Of a DNA stretch of 64,000 nt, positions 1 to 15,000 are shown piece after piece. The translations under genes were made by a program, and so were the position numbers. Each line of letters opens with the position of its first letter. The stretch's first letter is position 1. The notes under the pieces were generated by a model. It made no database searches and had not been told where the DNA came from. It worked only from the letters and a program-made list of their open reading frames with translations. The DNA is from Drosophila pseudoobscura (Eukaryota; Arthropoda; Insecta; Diptera; Drosophilidae), in contig NC_046681.1 of NCBI RefSeq assembly GCF_009870125.1, positions 24,884,001 through 24,948,000 of the forward strand, given 5' to 3'.

Positions 1-3000
1 CGCCAGGCAAATGTCAATTAATAATTTAACAACAACAATTGTCGGATTGTGGGGCGCCTGAAATACGAGATCTTAATTGAAAATAGAAATGCAGAGGGCC
101 GGCTCTGTGGAGATATTAGTGCTGCAGAAAGTTCAATAGGGAGGCGGTTGGGTTGGGGTTTCTCCATTCTTCCTGTATTGCGGATGAGCGGATGAGCGTG
201 GGCCAAGTTGACTGCATGTGGGATGCCCGGACTGGCAGCTAAACGTGTGTCATAAACTTGGTCAAAAGGCTGTAATTTGCCGCTTCCCTCGGAAACCAGT
301 CTGCCTGCTGCTGCTGCCGCCGGCAGTCCCTGTCTCCATCCCCCGGCCGACTTAAAGACGTCTACGCGCATCTTTAAGATACTGTTTGACAGGCCTGCCG
401 AGATTACGTCTAGTTCTGTCGTCTGCACGCAACCCAGACTTTCGAGGATGACGCTGACGACTCGTCGGCCCACGTTGCTGCCTAGACGAGGACTCTGCGG
501 CTCTGCGACTCTGGTACTTGCCATCCACTTCATTGAGGTGCGAATCGTTGACGCTGGGGGCTCCCGGAGCTCCCACTGGGAAACTTTCATGGTCTGGCAG
601 CATGAAAGGCAGTCAGCGGAAGCAGCTCAGACTCTGTGTCTTAACGGAAGGGGGCGATTCAACGTCTGGGAGGCAGAGAGAGGCAGACAGCGTAGTATTT
701 CCCAGATAAATTTGCCAAAATTAATGAACAAACTTCATACATCATTTGATAAGCGAAAAAGTGGTTCGGCCTGAGCGGAATTATCAAAACATTATTTATT
801 ATTTATGATGCGTCTCATTTCGAGTGGCAGAGACACACAACACAGGGAAATGTGTGTCACTCAACGGGCAATTGAAAACGCGCGCTCTCGCTGGGTGGCA
901 TGCAGCGAAAATCGCCAGCAAAAATTCAGCGTAAATCTGTCAAAATACTGTCCGATGAATTATGCGAGTGCCAGTCCGATAATAAACTGCAATGGAATGG
1001 GGGTGGGCTACGAGAGGCTACGAGGTGTATGAACGACTTTCAGTTGATCTAATAGACGCAAGTCTATTATTCCGCTCATCCGAAAGTGATGATTGCACAA
1101 AAAATATCTACATTGTGATGTGTCAATTCAAACATGAGGCAGATGGTATGTGTTGCTGATCCGGAAAAGTACCACCACCTGAAATTGAGACACTAGCAGA
1201 ACCATCGGTCATCGGCATGAATCCCGATTCAAACCTGTTTCTGAAGGCCGTTCTCTCTGAGGAAGACTCTCCATATAAGAACAGAACGTTCATTTATTGG
1301 GATGCCAATTCTCTTAAGACCAAAGGGAATAATTATCAATTAATGTTCCCAAAATCAAGTCCATATTTTGTGTACATGTTGAATTATATCTATGATACCA
1401 ACTCGCATAAAACCCCAAAGAATATTTGAAACACCCGCAACATTGACAGAGTATTTAAGGCCTTTGGACTGCACAGGCTCCCAGTGCACTGACTATGCAA
1501 ATCCAAAATTGATAAAGACCCAAACATGTGCCCCAGGAGAGTGTTTGACTATCGCTAATTGATTGAGTGCCTTGGCACTTGCCGACTCCATTCGCAGACT
1601 GAGCTACGTAATTCCCCTGAAGCGTTGTTGGGGCTGATAATTTCGTGTTTTTTTTTCGCACTCAGACACTCTTTGCTTCGCTTGGCAGTTACACAAGCCA
1701 TCTATCAAAGATTGTGAATGGTGGGTGGAAAATGTTACGGGTCTTTCCAAGAACCAAACCAAAACAAACCACAAAACAGCACAAACGGAGAACAAAACAA
1801 AAGAGAATAGAAACGTGACAACCCAGGTGGGTGCAGCAAAACAACAATCAACTGATAGGAAAGGCTAAGGCAGCGGTACACTGGGAAAAACAAAACGAGA
1901 AATATGCTCGTGAGATAGGCAAAGAAAACTTTGGGCAAAGTGAACTGAGCGGCAGGAAGATTCAGATTGTTTATATTTCACACTAGTATAAGTAAAATCT
2001 ATATCTTTTTCTTAGGTCCAATGTCCAAAAATATTAATCTGCAAGAGTCGAATCTCGCATCTTGCAATGCACACGACATTTATTTTGTTTGGTTTTTGCA
2101 TTCGTGCAAGCCTTGATCCCAGTCTGTCCCAGTCCCAGTCAAACAGCAATGTGTCTTGTCATGCACACGACATGTGTTTTGTTTTTGAGCATTGGATATG
2201 CAGGATGCCTCAACCATTTCTTATCGAGGTATGTACATATGTATTTGAATGACCAGAATACTGCAATCTTTTCAGGATTAAATATTTGATATCTCATTTA
2301 ATATTTTACAAATTTGTAATGTCCACTCGATGGGTTTTTCCTTTCAGTGTGGGGAAAGGTGCTGGGTAACTAATTTCATATGCAGAGAGCACGGCAAGGC
2401 GACAACAACCAACCAAACCCCTGGGCACAAATTGGAGCACGTGCAAATTGCCTAGCAAATAGCCCCGGCAATCAATCAATATGCATACGATGATGATATA
2501 GTTCGAGAGCGTCGTTCGCATCGCTTCAAAAGATTCGCAATTACGGGGAAATAAAAGCAAATGCCGGCTGCATTACAAATGAATTCACTGACGCGCCAGT
2601 CAGATGGTCATTCAGTCAGCGAGCGGGAATCAATTGGGTGTGGTCGGTGGGTAGCCCCGACATTCAAGGGGGGTCTCGTTTGAACTTTGCTTAGCTGATT
2701 TTTGTTGTTTTCTTTCAAGTGCCCCAGAGTTCCATTCCCTGTCCGATCTCGAGTGCAGTTGCAGCAGTAGCCAGCCGCAAAACAAAAACATTGCCAACAT
2801 TGCTGCCACAGATAACAAAATACACGAATAATGATGAATGGTAAGCGAGTGCTCGCCAGATAAAAACCGCACAATGAGTGTGTGGGTTCGGGTTCGGGTT
2901 CGGGCTCATATTCATATTCATATTAAGTGACTGATTGATTGATGGTCCCGACCAAGCTCTGAGGTTTGTTTAAAGTTAGGTTTTTTTTTGTTTTTTGTTT

Positions 3001-6000
3001 TTTTTGTGACTAAGTCACACGGTTTTGCTCAGGGTTTGGGGCATGTCAACACGGAGATTGATGGCAGAACTGGGTAAAAGGAAACCCCCCAAAAGCCAAG
3101 ACTATCTATTGGGGAAATCAAAAGTGACGTCGGTGGAGTTTTTGATTGCAGAGTTGGGCCATTAACAGAGTGTGGGAGAATTGCATATATTTTATGCAAA
3201 CGAAGAGGAACTTTCAAAAGACTTAAAAAAGGGGAAACGTTTATGAAATGATAGATGTTGAATGAACATCAGATAAGAGAAGTAGATAGTCAGTCCTCTT
3301 TGATATTTCCTCAATTTTAGAGGAGTTTATGGGATTAGTATTAATATCATATTTTATTTAAATGAATGGTGGTTTCTCTTATGAAAATTCCCATGAGGCG
3401 CTGCTGTATGACGCGCGACATGCAGGAAACATATTTCAAGTCGATCTTTTAAAGTTCTTTTGAAAACATATTGCGGGACTTATTTATGGTTAAACACAGT
3501 AAGTGTAGAACAAGATTATAGAAACATTTATAAGTGTTTTTTGTCAGTTATCAAAATACAGTTTGGTCGATAGCAGAGCTGTCTGCTGTCTATCGATTAG
3601 CCTTCGCTATAAAGTATCAAAAGATACGATAAGCCTATGCCTTCAGTTTCTGACTTAAAATTTATTGAAAAAAATGAAAATTCAAACGTATTTGAATGTT
3701 AAATTAATGCCCATCACAAAATAATCAAATTTCCATTTCTGTCATGATCCTATCCGCCGAAAAAACCCATCTATACACCCCAAAAATGTATCCCCATTGC
3801 CCAGGCGGAAAGACTCCCGAAATTGGGTCGTCCGACAGAGTGCCTGCACTTTTCTAGCAATTAAAAAGTTTAATATTTTTTTGCCTTAAACTAAATTCAG
3901 CAAAAAGTTGCAGTCTTTGCTCAAAAATAGATCAAAGTGAACATTATTTTACGGATTTCTGTTGGGTTTCTTTTTTGAGGAAATTATGCATTGAGTGGGT
4001 TGGCGGGTCGGGACGGGGCGACGCGGCGGATGCGCGAGTGGGACAGGGGTCCAAAAATAACATTCCTGGCCGGGCCGAATGTGGCCAGAGTGCAGCAGCA
4101 GCAGCAGCCGTTTTGGGGTTGGATTCAGATTCTGATTCTGTCCATCAACGCGCCGAGTCTATGCTAAATGAGCTGCACCCCGCTGCCGCGCGGAGACTCC
4201 TCGGGGGCGTGTGAACATTAGTCAAAAATGCGTAAATGAAATCAATTAAAATTACGCATAGCACACGAGACGCATTCGGAATGGAAATCAATGCCCCCAG
4301 ACCCCAGACCCCAAGACCCCCAGACCCTCACAGAATATGTTTACACATTCGGCCTACGCGCTCTGCATGGCCTAATGAAGGCACGTACATCCATCCATAC
4401 GTCCCGTGTCGCCCCGTCCCTAGGGGTACCATCCAAACCGTAGCCGAGTGCAATCCGTAATGGCCAACGAGAAGGAGGAGAATGAGTGCCACTTCAATTT
4501 GTTTACAACAAGCTGGGCCCGCTGATTGCAGCTGGGCCTTGCCGCACAGCCCAGCATCATCTTCATCTTCATCCTCTCCAGCATTTTCTGCTTAATCATA
4601 TCGCTTCGGTTCCACAATGCAGCCTTAATTTTCTTCGGATCACGCCAGAACAAAAAACAAAAAAAAATAAGAAAAAACGAACCCAAATGAGAAATGAAAA
4701 CTCATCGTATAATAGCACTGTCAATGGGGTACTGTGAGGTGAGTGTTCGTGGTGTGGCTCCCAGGTGTTGGGCTGGGAGATCCTCACTTCAATTTGGGCT
4801 GGCATAAATGCACCATAATGATCACTCGCCTGGAAAGAATGGCCACAAATTGCTGAAATCACATCAATTTGTCTACAGCAGAGATGCTGGGCTGTCTACA
4901 GAGTCGTCGGAGGAACCCCCCATGAAAATAGATCGTTCCATCATTAATCGCACTTTTGTTTTCTCAAATAACTCAATACCCCTCTCAAGGAAGACATGGA
5001 GACGAGCAGAGATTGGCCTAATGAAGAAGCTTTTGGAGTGGTTTGTTGATTGATCCACATATTTTTAATGCATATTTAGCAATTTGTTTCTTCTTCTGGC
5101 ACTAGAGGAATGATACATTAATGGATAAATACATAATTTGAAAGAATGCTTCTATCTTTTAAGCTTTGTATAGTCTTTGGTTAGAATTCAATATCTATAG
5201 ACCTATCTATCTTTGTTTCGATTACTCTTGATCTATAAACATTTATAAAACTCTCCATTTATGAGCATGTCTGTATTTACCATCAATCTATTGATCAAAA
5301 ATATTATCCATACATTCGTTACAACAGACGTATTTCAGGCAATATTTTGTAGGAAATTTTGTATCTATCCGTTGAACTGTGTGCATTCTAGAACTGTGAA
5401 CAAATTGACAGATCAAGTAGACCTAAGATTGGGATGCCATGCTGATTTCATGGCGGTCCGACTGGGAATAGTCGGTCTTGGCTCAAAAGAGTGTTGATTT
5501 TAAGAGGCTATACACAAGTCTTTATATTTCCAATGCCTCTATCCAGAGGTACTTTATGCATCCTATAAAATATTTGAAAATGTTTAGGGTAAATCTATTT
5601 CTATTGCTATTTAACCTACTATAATTTGTAAATGATATATTCTGCCTTCAACATTATTCTAGTTTTATATCGAGGCACACATCGTTGCCGTATTAGTTCT
5701 TCCGATCAATCATCAAATACCGTAAATACAGAACATCAAGAATGCAATTCGGCAAACCGTCTTTTGTGATTATTTGTGGCTTTGTGCCTGGACTTTGTTG
5801 GTTTTCCGATTTCAGACGAATGTGCAACTCGATGCCCACCCAGGGCCACCCATGCCACAAGCTGGAGCCTCGTGCCTCGTGCTCCTAGACCCCCCTCCGC
5901 TCTTTCTGACAGTCGCAGTCATGCATTTATGATGATTATTTATATAATCAGAGATGTGTACGCATGTATTTTCCAAATATTTTCCAACATTTGACAGACG

Positions 6001-9000
6001 TTTGATTTGTAATTGAAAAAGGCAGCCGCATAATTTTCAGCTCTTTATGTGTGTGTGTGTGTGTGTGGTTTTTTTTTTCATCTTTTACGCAGTCGGACAT
6101 TTTGGGTGGTCCTAGATGCCACCAGGCGGCCATCGGAGAGATGAGTTGTCTCTCTGGCCATAGACCATTGCCTATGACGTTGGCAAAGTTTTGCACAGTT
6201 CTCGATTTCAAAGGCCGCTGAGACGACGGATCCATGGATCCACAGATCCACAGATCCAAAGAGGCGGCGGCACACAACCAGCAATTGAAGATTTCCTGTC
6301 ATGATGCTCATTATGGGGAAGATTCTATAGAAAACACTTAAATTGAATAATGTCACCCAAAAGCGCTGAAATTGATGCAGCCGCGCGCTTAGACGGCAAT
6401 TTTGTTGGATGGGTATGGTATGGGGATGGGGATGGAGATGGGGATGGATGGTACAACGGATGCTCAGTCGGTCTCTCACTTGATGATATGTCAACAGCCA
6501 CGTTGGCATGTAATTCAATCTCTCTCCCTATCTTGCTCGACTCGAGTATCTCTGCTGAATGCCAAAGTGTGAAGAGGCGCATTTCGGATAAATGTATTGT
6601 CTACAATTTCAGCTGGGACAACACCAGACAAGACAGCAGCCGCAGAGCCAGGAACAGAACAAAAAATGAAAATATGTGCAAGTGTCAGCGGCAAAGGTAC
6701 ACGGCAACCAGAGATGGACTAGATACGTGAGGGGGGCATAGGCTCGTATGATAAGAAAGACTCAAGACTGATGCACATCTTCCAGAGGATATATGTACAT
6801 ATGTACAGTAGAGGCTATGATGGTATGGCTATATCCATTTTCTGATACATAATCAGCACAGATAATCGTGTCACGGGCACCTCTCTAGCTTAAAACACAA
6901 TCAGACACACAAACACGCCGGGGCAAAGATAGAGATGCCCAATGATAAAGACAGCGACGATCTTAATCTCGAGGAGGCTCCTCCACACATACATATGGAT
7001 GTACCTCCACATAGCGGCATCGTCGTCCCCCGAAAAGGGTCTCGTGGTCGGTCGGTCGTCTTGCATGCCAAGAAGCACACACACACAACACAGCTCTGGA
7101 AAACGGAATGGGGCTCATGCTTTTTTTTTAGTGTTCTTTGGTTTCTTTGAGCATCTACATATTTTACTGCTTCTTTTGGTTCTCCCGACTGCCTGCCTGT
7201 CCGTTGGCGGTGTTTTTTTTAGGAAACCTTCAAGGCGAATGTCCAAAATAACAACAACACAAAGACGGAGGAGAGGAGAAGACGACAGCCGCATTTGAAA
7301 AGAGACAACGCAAATCAAATTGTAAAAGTGTTAAAGGCTGACACATTCGAGTGTTTGACGCGTCGTCGTCGTCCGTCGTCCGTCGTCCCCACCGAACTAT
7401 AACTTTACGTGTTTCATGTGTGTGATTGTGTCGACCTGTGTCTGTGTGTGTGTGTGTATCTGTGCGTGTCATGGTATCACTTTCAAAGACTGTCTGCCAG
7501 TCAAGGGCCAAAAAGCAGAAGCGAACATTCGCCGACAGCTGCCAGGGAGCTTTTTTTTCGATTTAAGAGATCTCTTCAGAAATTTCGAGTCTACAATTAC
7601 CCAACACATAGGCAAGTCTCCAAAAAAAACATTGAAATTTGTGTAGAAAAATCCCTTGTCTTTGCACCTGTTTACCAATTTATGACCTTTTCATAATAAA
7701 CGAAGAATATGAATATTTTTAAAATGTAAAAAAGTGCAATGGTAAAATTCTCTTAAGTCTGTGCTATACCGGAAGTGGAGTAAAACTCCTAGATATGTAT
7801 ATCTTAGATATCGCAATTTTTTTATGAGATTTGATTTTGGGGAAAATTTTGGTGCAGTCAGACAACAACTAAAATCAGCTTTTATTAGCGAGCAGAGATT
7901 TTGTTTTTGCATTCTCGGGCCCGAGATTCGCGAAATCCGCCGGGCGGTAGTTCCCGAATGATAAACATAGGAGCAAGTCTCAAGGATTTCGATCAAAAGT
8001 AGGATTTAATTTTCTCTCAGTATAGTGTTCATTATTAGATGAATAAAGCACTCGGTTCCATTGCGGATCTTAAGCAGAAAAGAAAAATATGTTAAAGATG
8101 AAATATAGGTTTGTGTTTCCTATATTTTGAGTGCACATTTTTCACAGAGATAATGTGTGGAATTTGGTTTCAATTAGTACCCAAAGAGACAAATAGAGCT
8201 TTAGAAGGATAGCATAGATAGAAGAATAGCAGGGACTATCAAATACACAACAAAATTCCCGCGTATCAAAATGTTAGAAAACTCATAAAATACGGGTTTA
8301 ATAAAATAAATACCGTAGAGTTTGTTAACAAACTGAAGCAGCATTCCTTACAAGAATTGTGTTAATACTGCAATAGAAATCGCACAGTATTTAAATACGG
8401 CTCCGAACCCCCTGTTGATATTTCGAATATAATCATTTAAAATAGTAGCTGGCCAAAGTGAAATTCGATATCATTAAACCGAATAGGAAGCATCACCAGC
8501 AGAAGCTGTACCAGATACATCGATCCATGAATAACGTTAACGATCGCGCACCATCATAAATATCTCTGGGAGATCTCTCGAGCCGAATTTTGTGTGAATG
8601 TTGTGTTATGCCCCACTAGACTCCTACGCGATCGCTAAAATTCGCATTAAATGCTAATCCCCCGGCAAATGACGTCTTCTTAATTGGCCCACAAGTTTGT
8701 TAAAAGCAATGCTAAATCAATAAATACCAGATGGAGAGGAGTATATCAAACTCCCACTCGATCTGGAAATGTTAATTGTTGTGGCACAATGGCACATCGC
8801 TTTTTAACCACTGCCAATGGCCTCGAGGTATGCGTTCGGGAACAACAAATTCGTTACGACTGAAAAAACCCAAAAAGAAAAAATATCTATAAGAAACACA
8901 AAAGGTTGAGCTCGAAAAGTAGAACAAGATCGATCGCTGAGTCTCGATTCGATGTGATTTGGTTTGATTAGACAACGAAATGCTCTTTGTAGCCGAACGG
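1..9000. other. Noncoding stretch, left part of the gene desert
   Basis: No coding region is supported here. The open frames are short, overlap one another on both strands and carry no recognisable domain. Visible content is simple sequence: a CTG/GCC-rich patch near 300-330, four GGGTTC-like hexamers near 2884-2905, T-rich tracts near 2981-3006, a (TG)10 run at 6048-6067, and GGGGAT-type repeats near 6421-6452. Several ATCGAT cores occur, for example near 3590. The base composition alternates between GC-rich and AT-rich blocks, as in fly intergenic or large intron DNA. It could hold enhancers or untranslated exons that cannot be recognised by eye. Confidence 0.6.
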
Positions 9001-12000
9001 CTGAACGGTGGACCCATTGGAACAATGGGGAGCCTACAACCGAACCTAAACTGAAATTCAAATGCGGTTGTTGTGAGTGGAAATGTTTTATGATTTGCCA
9101 CACGTTGCCATTGAGTGAATCGAAGAAATAGAAGAGATATTGCTGCTGTGGCTAATTTGCATTCGATGCGGAAGCTGGATAACCGATGATCATGTGGTCG
9201 AGACTCTAGAGAAAACAGCTGGAGAGGAATGGGTTTCGAAGAAGCCGGCTGTTTGGAAATCTCAGGTCAATCAACTGACTATAGCACATCCCTTATCATT
9301 ATGGTATCCTTGTTTTAACATCAACATAATCATAAATCATGTTTAAGATTGAATAGAGGTCCTCTTTGATAGTTCATAAATCCCATAAAGTGAATTTATT
9401 AAAACCGATCAAATAAATTAAATTAGTCCGATAGAATTATTTCTTGCAAAAATATACATAATTTTAAAACATTTATGTTTCGATTTAACATTTCCATTGA
9501 ATCGATTTTGTATCGATTCATATCGATAAACCAATCAAATGCGAATTTCTGTAACTTCTTCAATAAAAAGTATATTACTTGCTGCTTTTACTGCACTTTA
9601 AATAACAACAAATGCTATAAAATACTACCAAAGATATCCCGATTATTTGGTACCATCCCTATAACAAACCCGCATATGGACTGAGAGAATCCCTGTCTCA
9701 ATTTCTGGCATTGCCACCATTATTTGCCAAACCAAACAGGAAATATTATGCAGATCTTCATTTCATTTCATTTTGATAAACACGAATGCTGCTTGCGAAG
9801 ACTGCGAGTCGGAATGGGGTCTGGTCTTCAGCTGGAGAGCCGAACTTTTGCCTGATGCCCGCCGCCTGATAGCGGGGGACGCCGTGGCATGGCCCGACTT
9901 TCCGAGGAAAACATGGTTATGGCCTGGGGGCCACAGAGGCCAGCTATGAGAGGTGGAAGGTGGCATATCACAGTGGGTGTGGGAGTCATGGTGAGAATGT
10001 GGGCGTGCTGCAACATTTTGGCCAGGAAAGAGGCGCGTGGAGCGTGCCTCATAATTGGCAAAAAGTGGAAGAGGATGGCGACGAACACCGCTAACACGAC
10101 AATTATTTGGGCAATGTGGTAAACGGTTTCTCGTTCCTTTTTCCTTTTTGTGGTGGCTTGCTCTCTCTGGTTGTGGCCGGGCCGGGCCGTTGCGATCGCC
10201 GCATAACTTGGCTAACAAGCAAAAAACTGTTGACCAAAAATTAAGGCTCGCAATGCGCGTGCAAAGAGTCACAGAAGCAGACACAGAGAAATGACACATC
10301 AGATAAGGGAATATCACCTACCAACAACCAGCTCCAGCCTGAGTCCCAGCCCCAGCCCCAGTCCCAAACCTCGAACCAGAGCCGAGGGAATCCAGCTACC
10401 AAACGAGGTCTCTGCCGCGCATCCACAGAGAGAGAGAAAGAGAGGAAGATGCCACAATTGATTGCCACACAACGAACCGAGGCCAGGCGCAGAAGCTGCT
10501 GAACAATGCTGCTGCGGCTGCTGGGACTCCAACTCGATTTGGAGGCGGCTCCTCAGGGTCGTTGCACAGCAGCGACGTCTGCGTCGTTCCCCATTTGTAC
10601 TTTGCAATGCAAAAGACGCGACGCGACGCGACGTCCTCGGCCCTCCTGCTCCTCCGCCAAATCCTCTCTGGATCCCCATGTCGAGTACACGAAGTACAAC
10701 ACAAATTGTGGTGTCGAACATCATGTTCTCCTTACCCCAAAAGAAATAAGACAGAGAGAAATGGTAGGCCTGGCAGACCGAAGATTTAGATACCCTCGAT
10801 AATGGATTTGTTTATTATCTCTGAATTTTTCTTACAGATAGATCGTTCCTCTCATACTATAGATGAAAGCAAAGGTATAGTAAAAGGAACTATCGCTAAG
10901 CAGCCACATGGCCAGAGGAAATGCTGCTGCCTCCTTCATTGAATGCCAAGGATCGACGAACGAAATATAGTACCGTTTGCAAGGGTATACCAACACAATG
11001 GACCACAAAGACAGGCCAACAGAGGAGCAGACTAGTCTGGGGCTGCATACTTCACTTTTCGGGTGGATTTTTGAGGAAAAGTCTAATTGATGAGTGACTG
11101 GCTGACTCGCGGTGGCATGTCCTATGGCTAGACACATGCAGCTACAGCAGCAGCTCATTACTCGATGCCCAATGTCTGGGCTGGTCTGGTCTGGCCTGGC
11201 CTGGCCGGGTCTGGTCTTGGCCAGACGGCACACAATGGACGCATAAAGCAAGTCGATGGGACTTGTCCTTCCCCCCAGTGACGCGTCGCTGCGAAAAGAT
11301 GCCGAGGGTCGGCTTTGACGCATGAATAAGTAAGCAATGCCAATTTTCAATTTCCAATGGCAATGCCAAGATCACAGAACTGAAACTGCCAGGGACAGTG
11401 GACCGCGGACCGTGGGCAAGGGAAAATTCTTGGCCATGAAGCAGAATACTACCCATAAAATATATCACTTTTATAAAAACAAGAAAATACATGATGTTAC
11501 AAAAGGGAAAGTGGTACTATCGTTGGTGATAAACCATGAATTGGATCAGTTTATTACAGAGAACTATAGTATTTATACTACAGAATTATAAAGAATAATC
11601 CCATAGGGACTGCTGTCCAGAAACACGTTGAATCGGATCAGTATTATAGCCAGAATGAAGAAAAAGGTTGAAGCGCTGCTGAACAAGTCATATCACATCC
11701 AAAGATCGCAGAAAAAGACCCCAATGAATCCCATTTTATATGTACCAACCCCTTCCCCCATGACAGCTACAATATATACGAGTAGTACTCCACATATATT
11801 TCCCAACCCTTGCCACACTGTTCAAATTGGTGTGAATGCTGCCCCACACACACCAAAACCAAAAAAAAAGCTAAATAACAATCGCGACAACAACAAAAGC
11901 CCTACGTGACGTTGCACAAAAATTGACGAATATTTTGTTGGTTGATTTTTTTCTTTAGCTTTTTTTCGACAGCCCCCAGAGCCACAGGAAGAAATAAATT

Positions 12001-15000
12001 GCGATCTTTTGTCTGTGTGGGTTTCAGTGTTCATTGTTGCTGTGGCAGTTGCTGTTGCTCTTTAACACTTCACGTGCGAAATAAGGCAGCAGGAGGGCAG
12101 CAATGGAGGGCAGACGGGCGGGGATCCACAACTTTAAATTAGCTTTGACAAGATAAATGATCAGGCATCGGGCTAAAAACGAAATGAGAAATGGATACAC
12201 CCTCCTCTGCCTGCTCCTTCTCCACCATCTCCACCGTTTAGCAATCGCATTGCTTTTGCCCAAAGTACCCCCGGTAATTGTACAGTGGGTTTCGGTACTT
12301 TAAAGGCAGATCGTAACGCCAACAAGGGTTTACAGCATAGAGGTTTTTGGGAGGGCTTTATTGAAAAAAACTAACATTAGTTCGTGTAAGAATGATATCT
12401 TCCAAACTATATTATAATCCGATTCCACTAGAAGACTAGAAGGAATGCAATGGTAACTCGAACAAAAAGTGTTCTTAAAGAGGTTATGGCTAGTACAAAT
12501 CGTTCTGCGCCAACCCCCGGCTCACTCGCTTCACTCATTAACAGATCATTGTATATGCAAATGGTAGATTTCTTTGATTACGAAAATCTACAACCGATTC
12601 TGTGTATACTGCTTTAGTCTTAAAATTCTGACCCGCACTGTACTGTACTGTAGAGCTCTATGCAAGCATGAACCGGAGCCAACTGTGACCTCCACTGGGC
12701 ATGAGGGTTGCACCTCGTCCTTATCCGCGGCAGAGCCTCCTCATTATGCTCGTCTCCGTTTGCGTCAAGCATTTGGTCTGCTATTTCAATCGGACCGGAA
12801 GGGCCCCAGCGCTAAGTATATATAATTTGAGACTCTGCTGCCCCTCTGGAGCCGGTTCCATGCAATTTACAATTGGCATTGGCATCGAGGCGTCAAAAGG
12901 CTTATTAAAAGAAATTTGCAATTGCAACGGACAGCGGACACCAGACAGCGGACAGCGAACAGCGGACAGCGGACACTGGAGAGCGAAAAGAGCGCAACGA
13001 ATGGAGAGGAAACCCAAACGAAGCACATTTCAAATTGCATCCCAAGATGCACAGCTCAAGATTTACCATTCTCGTCGGACGTCGAGCCATTTATGTTATT
13101 TTTGCTGACTCTGTCTCCAGTTCTCCAGTTCTGGTTGTGGCTCTGGCTCCGGTCCTGGCCCTGGCTCTCCATCACCATCTTCGTCTCGGTCTCCTTCTTG
13201 TGCTGTTGCCGCTGCTGCTGCTGCTGCTGCTTCCACTCTATAAGGCCCGATCGCACACAATCCCAATCCCCCAATCACAATGGGGCAGGCACGAAACTCC
13301 ACTTTTAGAAGGCACCTTATCTGTGCAACGGCATCATTATTTCACACCAACCCAGCTGAAGGCACAAAGCCAGCCACAGCCACAGCCAGCGTTCAGCAGC
13401 AGCAGCAGCCGCCATCAGCCTGGAGATGGAGCTGCAGGAGAGACGTCGTCTGTGGCAGGCAGGCAGCAGCACCAGGCAGCAAAGGGCACACAAACGGCAT
13501 AAATATTATGGCCAAGCTGCGAACGAAAGCTGCAGGAAGAAGCAAACGTAAACAGGGCCCATAGAGATGGCCAGAAAAAAAGATCACGAGCAGGTTTGCG
13601 TAAACCCAAAAATGTCTTGAATCGATGAAATCGGAGGCGCATTTATGGTTTGCTTAAAGGAGCGGCTTCATTATGGCTGAAACTCTGATTTGGGTTAAAG
13701 ATTTTTGCTAGTAAATGCTAGATTTAGATGGTATGACAATCTGATAACATTTTGTAGCTCCTTTCATTGATGGAAAGGATGTCTGGGGTCTATCATAGCA
13801 ACCTTTCGAGTAATCATTCCTAAGCTTCTAGTTTTAGGAACTTTTCTTAAATAAGTAGGTAATTTTTGTAAATACTAGGCTACAAGCACCCTACGCACTC
13901 GCTTCCTTTGTGCGTTAACCCCTGGCTCACTAGCTCCCGCGTTTCGTTCGGTTTTAATATTGCGTGTCACGCACACAGCCCATCCCTAGACCGTACAATG
14001 AGATCTCATATCGAGAACAGTACGTGGAGGACTGGCAATGCCATGAAATGCTTAAACATAAATTCAACGAGACGAGGAAGTGCAAAGGAAACCAAGAGAG
14101 AGAGAGAGAGAGAGAACGAACGAGGCCTAAGCCGGGTCGGTCTGTGTCTTTGTCTGTGTCGGTCCTGGCGATATGTTCTGGCAGATTAGTCTGAGCCATA
14201 GAGCAGCTTCGTGTTTCTCTTTCTGTCTGTATGGCCAGCAGATCCAGATCCACATCTGCCACAACAGGAACAAAACGAAACAGAAAAGCAGCCAAACAGA
14301 CCGCAAGCTCGCATTTTCCATAGTCCCATAGTCCCATAGGCTTAGGCTTTTCTTAGGCTGGTCAAGCGGGGGACTTGACTTGGCTGATTCCAGAGCCGAT
14401 CCCCGATGCCCGATGCCTGGACTGGAGCGCATTGTTACCTTGGCTTTGCAATAAATTATCGATTAGAGTGGGCTGCTGCTGCCTTCTCGATATGGGCAAT
14501 GATGGTTCAACGACCAGGTCCCAGGTCCAAGCCCGGCTTCAACTTATTACAAACCAAATTACATAAACGAAAGGTATTCGTTACGCTTTAATGGTGGGTT
14601 CGAAACGATCCATTCGGGGGTTCCTAAAAGGTTCACGCCTACACTTAATACATTCTCTCTCTCTTTCAAATCTTCTCTCTCTTTCGCTGGCCTGCAACTG
14701 TACTCCGAAAGGTGTGAAATTTGCAGCCTGGACATATTCCCCAAAGGCCCACAAAGTCAGCCTCCTGGTGCTGCCGCTGCTACTCCTTCTACTCCTTGGC
14801 GGATCTTCGGTTGGGGCCTGGGGTAGCCCTAAAGCCTTTAATTTAATGCCAAGGCAATTCGCTTGGCCGCCAAACGTGGCTGGAATTTTAAATGTATTTC
14901 AACAACAGCCACAGCCACAGCCATAGCCACCACAAAACAGCGGACAAAATCTGAAAACGGCAAACGTAAAGTGTGATTAACGCGTACCTGCAACTCAGAC

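Noticed and set aside
9763..10317. 184-codon open frame on the minus strand
   Set aside because: No domain, no plausible splice context, and other frames of similar openness overlap it. GC-rich noncoding DNA explains it.
14591..14926. Frame with a signal-peptide-like leucine run (near 14755-14830)
   Set aside because: The hydrophobic run comes from CTG/CTC-rich DNA, lies far from the start codon, and has no downstream mature domain or donor site.
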